The notes under the pieces were generated by a model. The model made no database searches, was not told the DNA's origin, and saw nothing but the letters and a program-made list of their open reading frames with translations. Of a stretch of 49,181 nucleotides of DNA, positions 43,026-49,181 are shown in pieces. Position 1 is the first letter of the stretch. Every line of letters begins with the position of its first letter. The DNA is from Pseudomonas corrugata (lineage in GTDB: Bacteria > Pseudomonadota > Gammaproteobacteria > Pseudomonadales > Pseudomonadaceae): assembly GCF_001269905.1 (NCBI RefSeq), contig NZ_LHVK01000024.1, positions 1 to 49,181 of the forward strand, given 5' to 3'. Both the position numbers and the translations under genes were made by a program.

Positions 43026-44345
43026 ATGCAGAACAGTCAGCACTCATCCGCCCACATGTCCGCGCTACCGATCGATGATTTACCGGCACGGCGCATCGGC
43101 TACCTCATGTTGTTGGTGACGTTCGGTCTGTTCGGAGGCTGGGCCAGTCTGGCGCCGCTCGGCAGTGCCGCGTTGGCGCCGGGCGTGGTCACGGTCAAGA
43201 GCTATCGCAAGACCGTACAACATCTTGAAGGTGGCATCGTGCGCGAGCTGCGCGTTCATGACGGCGACCGGGTGAATGCCGGTGATGTGTTGCTGGTGCT
43301 CGACAACACCCAGGCGCGCTCGGAGATGGAAGCCATGCGCAGCCAGTTGATCGCTGCGCTCGAGTTGCAGGCCCGACTGGAGGCTGAGCGGGACGCACTG
43401 TCCGAGCCGGCAGCCGTGCCAACCCTGGATCCCACTGATCCGCGAGTGCGTGAGGCTCGCGACAGCGAAGCACGAATCTTTCAGGCTCGACGGAATTCGT
43501 TGCAGGGTGAAATCAGCCTGCAGGAAAAGACTATCGGACAAATCGAAGAGCAGATTCGCGGGTTCAAGACCATCATCGCCAGCAAGCAGGTGCTGGCGGC
43601 ATCCTATCAGGACGAAATCGTCGACTTGCGAGCGCTACTCGCCGAAGGCTACGTGGACAAGCAGCGGTTGCGTGAGCAGGAGCGCAGTCTCTCCCGATTG
43701 CAGACTGAAATAGCCGAAACTCAGTCCCAGATCGCCCAGGCGCGGGTCAATGTCGACGAGGCGACACTGAAGATACTGCAACTGAAAAAGACTTTCGCCA
43801 GCGAAGTTGCAGGCCTGCTGGGTGATGCCCGCACCAAAGTGTTCGAACTGCGCGAACGGCTGGCAACCCTGCAGGACCGTGATCAACGCACTGATATCCT
43901 CGCACCCGAGTCGGGCATGGTCATGGGTATGACCGTTCACACCTTGGGCGCGGTGGTCAGTCCAGGCACAGCGCTGCTCGATATCGTCCCGGCCAACGAA
44001 GAGCTGATCGTCGAGGCGCAGGTTTCACCAATGGATATTGATCGCATCGCAGTGGGCAAGTTGGCGAACATTCGTTTCAGTGCGTTCAAGAACAGCACTA
44101 CGCCGGTCGTCGAAGGGCAACTGGTGCAAATATCTGCTGATCGCCTGGTTAACAAGGACACTGGTATGCCGTACTACCTGGCCCGGGTGGCCATGACCGA
44201 GAAGGAGCGTCAGGCGCTGGGCGGCCTGATCCTGGTGCCGGGCATGCCGGTCGAGGTGCTGATCAATACCGGAGAGCGGACGCTGTTGCAGTACTTGATG
44301 CAGCCTGCGAGCAATGCGTTCGCCCGTTCGTTGATCGAGGACTGA
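43026..44345 (+). CDS. Type I secretion membrane-fusion protein (AprE/PrtE-like)
   Basis: HlyD-family adaptor, 439 residues, linking the ABC exporter to the TolC-like channel. A short cytoplasmic N-terminus is followed by one membrane helix (about 26-46, YLMLLVTFGLFGGWASLAPL), a biotinyl-lipoyl-like half motif (VQHLEGGIVRELRVHDGDRV), long coiled-coil arms (about 105-285) and the C-terminal beta-barrel (ILAPESGMVMGMTVHTLGAV, GMPVEVLINTGERTLLQYL). Adjoins the TolC gene with one base between stop and start. Confidence 0.93.
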   Translation: MQNSQHSSAHMSALPIDDLPARRIGYLMLLVTFGLFGGWASLAPLGSAALAPGVVTVKSYRKTVQHLEGGIVRELRVHDGDRVNAGDVLLVLDNTQARSEMEAMRSQLIAALELQARLEAERDALSEPAAVPTLDPTDPRVREARDSEARIFQARRNSLQGEISLQEKTIGQIEEQIRGFKTIIASKQVLAASYQDEIVDLRALLAEGYVDKQRLREQERSLSRLQTEIAETQSQIAQARVNVDEATLKILQLKKTFASEVAGLLGDARTKVFELRERLATLQDRDQRTDILAPESGMVMGMTVHTLGAVVSPGTALLDIVPANEELIVEAQVSPMDIDRIAVGKLANIRFSAFKNSTTPVVEGQLVQISADRLVNKDTGMPYYLARVAMTEKERQALGGLILVPGMPVEVLINTGERTLLQYLMQPASNAFARSLIED

Positions 44346-44346
44346 C

Positions 44347-45660
44347 ATGAAGTTCCTGATCGCGTTTTGTCTGCTTGTCATGCCCCTTGGCGCCATTGCC
44401 GACGACACGTATATAGACCTGTGGCAGCTCCATCAGGAGGCGCAGGGTACCGATCCGCGTATTCTGCGGGCGCAAGCCCGTATCCACAGCGGGAAGGGCA
44501 ACGAGCGTGCGGCCTTTGGCCAGTTGCTGCCACAGCTCAATGCCAGCGGCAGCGTCAATCGCGGTCGGCGTGACGACGACCTGAGCCGTATCCAGTACAA
44601 CGGCAAGCGCATGGCCGTGGCGCTCAGCCAGGTGATATACGACCCGCAGGTCTGGCGCAGTTACCAGAAGTACGTAGAACTGGCCCGACAGAGCGAATAC
44701 GAATCCGACGATACCCAGGTGCAGTCCAGCATCGACCTGTCCGAGCGCTATTTCGCCGTGCTCGCGGCGGAGGACGAACTGTCCCTGGTGCGCAGCGAGC
44801 TGGACGCAACCGAGCGAAACCTCAAGCGCGTCAATGCGCTGTATGCGCGGCAGATGGCGATGGTGACTGATACCCTTGACCTCGAGGCGCGAGTGGATGC
44901 GCTGAAGGCGGATGAGATCGAGGCCGGCAACAAAGTCCAGGTCAGTCGGGAAGCCATTTCCGAATTGGTGGGGCGTGATGTCCAGGAGCCCTTCAAGCGT
45001 ATCGGCGACAACCCTGCCTTCAGTCTGCCGGCGCAAGCCCCGGACTATTGGGTGCAGACGGCACTCGACAGCAACCCGGCACTGCATGCCCGTGAGCACA
45101 GTATCCGTGCCGCCGAGGCGGCTATCGGCGAAGCCAGGGCCGGCCATCTGCCCCGCCTGGGTCTTAACCTGACAGCGCAACGCAGCGATATCGGTTATGA
45201 GGGAGCGGTGACGCCGCGCTCGGACAACCTTGTCGCTTCCCTTGATTTGCAGATGCCGCTCTACAGCGGCGGATCCACCAGTGCCCGGGTATCGACGTCC
45301 GAAAGCGACAAGGAAGTCGCCCAGCAAGAACTGGAAGCCTTGCGGCGCCAGGTGATCAAGGAAACCCGCACCGCCTATCTCGGGATGTCGGCCGAACTCA
45401 GCCGGATCAAGGCAACGCGCCACGCGCTGGAGTCCGCTGAGAAATCACGGACGGCCACGGAGAAAGCCTTCGGATATGGCGTCAAGAATGCCGTGGATGT
45501 CCTGGACAGCATCAAGGAAGAGTTTCGCGCACGACGTGATTTCTATCAGTCCCAGTACCGCTTCGTCACCAGTCTGCTTGTATTGCATCGTTGGAGCGGG
45601 AGATTGGGGGACGGGGATATTCGTCAAGCCAATGAATGGCTTGTTGCGCCAAGAAAATAG
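44347..45660 (+). CDS. Type I secretion TolC-family outer-membrane protein (AprF/PrtF-like)
   Basis: Outer-membrane channel of the TolC family, 437 residues, with signal peptide MKFLIAFCLLVMPLGAIA. Two repeats of the alpha-barrel are seen, with family segments ILRAQARIHSGKGNERAAFG, LPQLNASGSVNRGRR, ALDSNPALHAREHSIRAAEA and a C-terminal GVKNAVDVLDSIKEEFRARR followed by SLLVLHRWSGRLGDGDI. No lipobox, unlike OprN. Completes the three-part type I exporter; the cargo gene begins 118 bp downstream. Confidence 0.93.
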   Translation: MKFLIAFCLLVMPLGAIADDTYIDLWQLHQEAQGTDPRILRAQARIHSGKGNERAAFGQLLPQLNASGSVNRGRRDDDLSRIQYNGKRMAVALSQVIYDPQVWRSYQKYVELARQSEYESDDTQVQSSIDLSERYFAVLAAEDELSLVRSELDATERNLKRVNALYARQMAMVTDTLDLEARVDALKADEIEAGNKVQVSREAISELVGRDVQEPFKRIGDNPAFSLPAQAPDYWVQTALDSNPALHAREHSIRAAEAAIGEARAGHLPRLGLNLTAQRSDIGYEGAVTPRSDNLVASLDLQMPLYSGGSTSARVSTSESDKEVAQQELEALRRQVIKETRTAYLGMSAELSRIKATRHALESAEKSRTATEKAFGYGVKNAVDVLDSIKEEFRARRDFYQSQYRFVTSLLVLHRWSGRLGDGDIRQANEWLVAPRK

Positions 45661-45675
45661 CGTCAGAATTGCACT

Positions 45676-45698
45676 ATTGATATCAGGGTGATATCAAT
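45676..45698. promoter_or_regulatory. 23-bp perfect inverted repeat ahead of the protease gene
   Basis: ATTGATATCA, three bases, TGATATCAAT. It lies 16 bp past the TolC gene stop and 80 bp before the protease start. It may be an operator, or an RNA hairpin separating exporter from cargo expression. There is no T run for a typical terminator. Confidence 0.5.
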
Positions 45699-45778
45699 GC
45701 TGCCATTTTCCAATACCGTGATCTCTGCAGCGGCCGCATCCCAGGAAAGGCCGCGGATTTGCATACAGGAAGCTTTGC

Positions 45779-48700
45779 ATGCCCAGCCCACTTGGTTATT
45801 CATCTGTTTCATCGGCAAGTCTGACGGGCAATGCGCAAGTCGACAGTTTGATCTATGGCACCTATTGGACTCACGGTGCGTCTACTACGTCTCTGACGTA
45901 CAGTTTCATGACCACCAACTCCTATTTCTCTCGTTTTTATAGCGACTTCAACGAGTATCAGTCCGGCTATGTCCTGGACCCGGCGCAGAAAACCGCCATT
46001 GTCAGCGCACTTGCTGAATGGAGTTCGGTGGCCAACATCAAATTCACCGAGGTCAACGAAAGCTTCATCAACGTCGGTGACTTGCGATTCGGCGGGTATG
46101 GGGACATGGACACCGACACGGCAGCCTGGGGTTATTTCCCTGGTCGAAGCGCCGCCGCCGGTGATGTCTGGATCGGTTCAGTGACGAATGATCCGAATCC
46201 AGTCCAAGGCTCCTACGACTACTTGACCTTCATGCATGAGATCGGCCATGCGCTGGGTTTGAAGCATCCGTTTTCCCAGGGCCTGACGAACTCCACGGTA
46301 CTCGCTACGCAGTACGATGATGTTCGTTACACGATCATGAGCTACACCAACGCTTACTCCTACGAGCCGACCACGCCCATGCTGTTGGATATTGCCGCCA
46401 TCCAGAGGCTCTATGGCGCCAACACCCAGTGGCAGACCGGTAATAACACCTATAGCTGGGCAACTGACCAGTCGGTTTTCGAAACCATCTGGGACGCAGG
46501 TGGCAATGACACGATCGATGCCAGCAATCAGGCGGAAGCAGTCCGTATCAACCTGAATGAGGGGCAGTTCAGCAAGATCGGCCAGGCGTTCCTGGATAGC
46601 GACCAGAAGGCTTTCAATGAAGGGCTGGCGATAGCGTATGGGGCCAAGATCGAAAACGCAGTCGGCTCAGCCAATGACGACACCCTGATAGGTAATGCGC
46701 TGGGTAACGTCCTGAATGGACTTGCCGGCAAGGATACGATGATCGGCGGTGCAGGCAACGATACCTATGTGGTCGATAACCTGGCGGATGTTGTCAGCGA
46801 GACCAGTGCCCTGGCCAGCGAAATCGACACCGTGCGTTCTTCGGTAAGCTGGACTCTCGGTGCAAACCTGGAAAATCTTACGCTGACCGGTAGTGATAAC
46901 CTCAACGGGACAGGCAATGCGCTGAGCAACGTGCTGACCGGTAACTCCGGCGATAACGTGCTGGATGGCGGAGCGGGTGCTGATACTCTGATCGGTGGGA
47001 CCGGCAATGACATTTACGTCGTTGATAATCTGAAGGATATAGTCAGCGAAACCAGTACCCCGGGCAGTGAAGTTGATACCGTGCGTTCTTCGGTGAGCTG
47101 GACGCTGGGCGCCAACCTGGAAAACCTCACGCTGACCGGCACCGCCCTCATCAATGGCACCGGCAACGGCTTGAGCAACGTGCTGATTGGCAACGCCGCC
47201 GCCAACGTGCTCAATGGCCTGGGCGGTGCGGATACGATGATTGGCGGGGCAGGCAACGATACCTATGTGGTCGACGCCATCGGGGACACGATCACAGAGG
47301 ATGGTACGTCGCTAACGGAAGTCGACAGCGTCTTTTCATCGGTTAGCTACACCTTGGGCAGTAACCTGGAAAACCTCACGCTGACAGGTGTAGCCTCTAT
47401 CAATGCAACCGGCAACGCGTTGAACAACCGCCTTATCGGTAACTCGGGTGCAAACACCCTGGATGGCGGCGCTGGCATTGACACCCTCATTGGCGGCACC
47501 GGCAACGATACCTATGTAGTCGACAACCTGCAGGACCTCATCAGCGAAACCAGTACCCTGGCCAGCGAAATCGACACCGTGCGTTCTTCGGTCACTTGGA
47601 CTTTGGGCGCGAATCTGGAAAACCTCACGCAGACTGGCGTAGCCGCTATTAACGGCACTGGCAACGCACTGAACAATGTGCTGACCGGCAACACCGGAAA
47701 CAACGTGCTGGACGGCGGCGCGGGTGCCGATACCTTGATCGGCGGTACCGGCAACGACACGTATATCGTCGACAACCTGAAGGACATCGTCAGCGAAACC
47801 AGTACCCTGGACAGCGAAATCGATACCGTGCGTTCGTCGGTGAGCTGGACCCTGGGCGCCAATCTGGAAAACCTCTCGCTGATCGGTACCGCCGCTATCA
47901 ATGGTATCGGCAACGCACTGGACAACGTGCTGATCGGCAATGCCGCCGCCAACGTGCTCAATGGCCTGGGCGGTGCGGATACCATGATTGGCGGGGCAGG
48001 CAACGATACCTACGTGGTCGATAATATCGGTGACACGGTCACCGAGGCCGGTGCATCGCTCACCGAAATCGACAGCGTCCTGTCGTCCATCAGCTACGCC
48101 CTCGGTACCAATCTCGAAATCCTGACGCTCAGCGGCACCGGCAATATCGACGGCACCGGCAATGCCCTGAACAATCGAATCACCGGTAACGCCGGCGCCA
48201 ACGTGCTGGACGGTGGCCTGGGTATCGACACCCTCATCGGTGGGGCCGGTAACGACACCTACGTGGTCGACAACCTCAAGGATGTCGTCAGCGAAACCAG
48301 CACCCTGGCGAGTGAAATCGATACCGTGCGCTCCTCGGTGAGTTGGACCCTGGGCGCCAACCTGGAAAACCTCACGCTGACTGGCAACGCCGCCGTCAAC
48401 GGCACCGGTAACGCTCTGGGCAACGTATTGATCGGCAACGCCGGCAACAACGTGCTCAATGGCGGAGCCGGGCGGGACACCCTGATCGGCGGCGCCGGGA
48501 ATGACACCTATCTTGTCGATAACCTCGGTGACACGGTCACCGAGCTCGCCGGCGAAGGCCGCGATCTGGTACGCACGTCGGTCAGTCATACCCTGTCGGC
48601 CAACGTCGAGGACGGTCAGTTGCTCGGCATTGGCGCCATCAACCTTGTCGGTAACGCCTCGGACAACAGCCTGGTCGGCAACAGTGCCGCCAACGTGTTG

Positions 48701-49181
48701 AATGGCCTGGACGGTGCGGACATCCTGGACGGCGGCGCGGGAGCCGATACCTTGATCGGCGGTACCGGCAACGACACGTATATCGTCGACAACCTCAAGG
48801 ACATCGTCAGCGAAACCAGTACCCTGGACAGCGAAATCGATACCGTGCGTTCGTCGGTGAGCTGGACCCTGGGCGCCAATCTGGAAAACCTCACGCTGAC
48901 GGGTGTTGCCGCAATCAATGGAGCCGGCAACGCCTTGGATAACGTGCTGATCGGCAATGCCGCCGCCAACGTGCTCAATGGCCTGGGCGGTGCGGATACG
49001 ATGATTGGCGCGGCAGGCAACGATACCTACGTGGTCGATAATATCGGTGACACGGTCACCGAGGCCGGTGCGTCGCTCACCGAAATCGACAGCGTCCTGT
49101 CGTCCATCAGCTACGCCCTCGGTACCAATCTCGAAATCCTGACGCTCAGCGGCACCGGCAATATCGACGGCACTGGCAATG
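45779..49181 (+). CDS. Giant serralysin-type M10 metalloprotease with RTX repeats (partial, runs off the window)
   Basis: Over 1134 residues with no stop before the window ends. The start is fixed by AGGAAG six bases before the ATG. The catalytic domain comes first: zinc motif HEIGHALGLKHP (H153, E154, H157, H163) and Met-turn TIMSYTNAY (M187, Y189), both standard for serralysins. Then comes an M10-C/RTX part with GGAGNDT-type calcium-binding nonapeptides, and from about residue 325 at least ten repeats of 83 residues (see the repeat entry). Ordinary serralysins such as AprA are about 480 residues. No signal peptide is present, in keeping with export by the type I system encoded just before; a C-terminal secretion signal would lie beyond the window. 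No protease inhibitor gene of the aprI type is seen. Alternative: a large adhesin-like RTX protein that retains a protease head. Confidence 0.92.
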   Translation, partial: MPSPLGYSSVSSASLTGNAQVDSLIYGTYWTHGASTTSLTYSFMTTNSYFSRFYSDFNEYQSGYVLDPAQKTAIVSALAEWSSVANIKFTEVNESFINVGDLRFGGYGDMDTDTAAWGYFPGRSAAAGDVWIGSVTNDPNPVQGSYDYLTFMHEIGHALGLKHPFSQGLTNSTVLATQYDDVRYTIMSYTNAYSYEPTTPMLLDIAAIQRLYGANTQWQTGNNTYSWATDQSVFETIWDAGGNDTIDASNQAEAVRINLNEGQFSKIGQAFLDSDQKAFNEGLAIAYGAKIENAVGSANDDTLIGNALGNVLNGLAGKDTMIGGAGNDTYVVDNLADVVSETSALASEIDTVRSSVSWTLGANLENLTLTGSDNLNGTGNALSNVLTGNSGDNVLDGGAGADTLIGGTGNDIYVVDNLKDIVSETSTPGSEVDTVRSSVSWTLGANLENLTLTGTALINGTGNGLSNVLIGNAAANVLNGLGGADTMIGGAGNDTYVVDAIGDTITEDGTSLTEVDSVFSSVSYTLGSNLENLTLTGVASINATGNALNNRLIGNSGANTLDGGAGIDTLIGGTGNDTYVVDNLQDLISETSTLASEIDTVRSSVTWTLGANLENLTQTGVAAINGTGNALNNVLTGNTGNNVLDGGAGADTLIGGTGNDTYIVDNLKDIVSETSTLDSEIDTVRSSVSWTLGANLENLSLIGTAAINGIGNALDNVLIGNAAANVLNGLGGADTMIGGAGNDTYVVDNIGDTVTEAGASLTEIDSVLSSISYALGTNLEILTLSGTGNIDGTGNALNNRITGNAGANVLDGGLGIDTLIGGAGNDTYVVDNLKDVVSETSTLASEIDTVRSSVSWTLGANLENLTLTGNAAVNGTGNALGNVLIGNAGNNVLNGGAGRDTLIGGAGNDTYLVDNLGDTVTELAGEGRDLVRTSVSHTLSANVEDGQLLGIGAINLVGNASDNSLVGNSAANVLNGLDGADILDGGAGADTLIGGTGNDTYIVDNLKDIVSETSTLDSEIDTVRSSVSWTLGANLENLTLTGVAAINGAGNALDNVLIGNAAANVLNGLGGADTMIGAAGNDTYVVDNIGDTVTEAGASLTEIDSVLSSISYALGTNLEILTLSGTGNIDGTGN
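46754..49181 (+). repeat. Tandem 249-bp (83-residue) RTX repeat array
   Basis: Ten successive GGxGND landmarks at 46754, 47003, 47252, 47501, 47750, 47999, 48248, 48497, 48767 and 49016. Spacing is exactly 249 bp except one of 270 bp, where GADILDGGA adds seven residues. Each unit reads as GND-Y-V-VDN, a variable acidic patch (KDIVSETSTLASEIDTV), SSVSWTLGANLENLTLTG, then N-G-TGNAL-N-V-L-GN and a closing GGAGADTLIGG. Two main unit types alternate, A (KDIVSETS) and B (GDTVTEAG), in the order A A B A A B A C A B, with C a diverged unit. The array continues past the window. Confidence 0.9.

Noticed and set aside
45688..45942. An 84-codon frame overlapping the start of the protease gene
   Set aside because: It is out of frame with the protease, starts inside the 23-bp palindrome and has no family features; the protease frame has a strong ribosome site.
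46754..49181. CRISPR-like or non-coding tandem repeat
   Set aside because: Units are 249 bp, in frame, and translate into calcium-binding RTX units continuous with the protease gene.

Overview
The window reads as chromosome of a fluorescent-group Pseudomonas. GC is high and genes are densely packed in short operons. Many REP/REPIN palindromes carry the GTGGGAGC...GCTCGC core typical of this group. The mannitol operon has the mtlR-mtlEFGKDYZ order known from P. fluorescens, and its MtlD keeps K295/N300/H303 at the published numbering. No rRNA, tRNA, CRISPR, prophage or insertion sequence was seen.

Layout. (1) 1-9.8 kb, mixed housekeeping and accessory genes: ybiT (ABC-F ATPase, minus strand, TTG start), lpxO (lipid A hydroxylase), a ku-ligD end-joining pair whose LigD lacks the N-terminal phosphoesterase domain, a small secreted Pro/Asn-rich protein, a soluble PQQ sugar dehydrogenase-like protein, a short threonine dehydratase behind a leader-peptide attenuator, and a DUF1652 gene with a consensus Anr box upstream. 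(2) 9.9-19.6 kb, minus strand: the mannitol/polyol catabolic operon, with REPIN-type palindromes lying inside it. (3) 19.8-21.1 kb: a GT4 glycosyltransferase. (4) 21.1-33 kb, a signalling island: a lone receiver; a five-gene plus-strand operon (CHASE3-GAF-kinase with three receivers, CheR, CheB, receiver-kinase, receiver) joined by start/stop overlaps; and a convergent minus-strand pair of a KaiC-like double ATPase and a kinase with a degenerate N-terminal receiver; then a TPR protein. (5) 33.3-33.8 kb: an AT-richer orphan gene. (6) 33.9-39.8 kb, minus strand: a MexEF-OprN-type RND pump, followed by a periplasmic solute-binding protein gene. (7) 41.3-49.2 kb, plus strand: a complete type I secretion system (ABC, HlyD and TolC components) followed by its probable cargo, a serralysin-type M10 metalloprotease. 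The protease carries an exceptionally regular array of 83-residue RTX repeats and runs off the right end.

How the genes work together: MtlEFGK imports the polyol, MtlD oxidises it, MtlY and MtlZ phosphorylate the ketose products, and MtlR activates from a site just upstream of a good sigma70 promoter. The signalling island looks like a branched phosphorelay with methylation (CheR/CheB) but no chemoreceptor gene nearby; a Glu/Gln-rich coiled coil in the large kinase is the obvious local candidate substrate. The adjacent KaiC/pseudo-receiver kinase pair may be a second, ATPase-gated branch. The most noteworthy items are this island, the repeat array of the giant serralysin, the attenuator of the ACT-less IlvA, and the minimal LigD.
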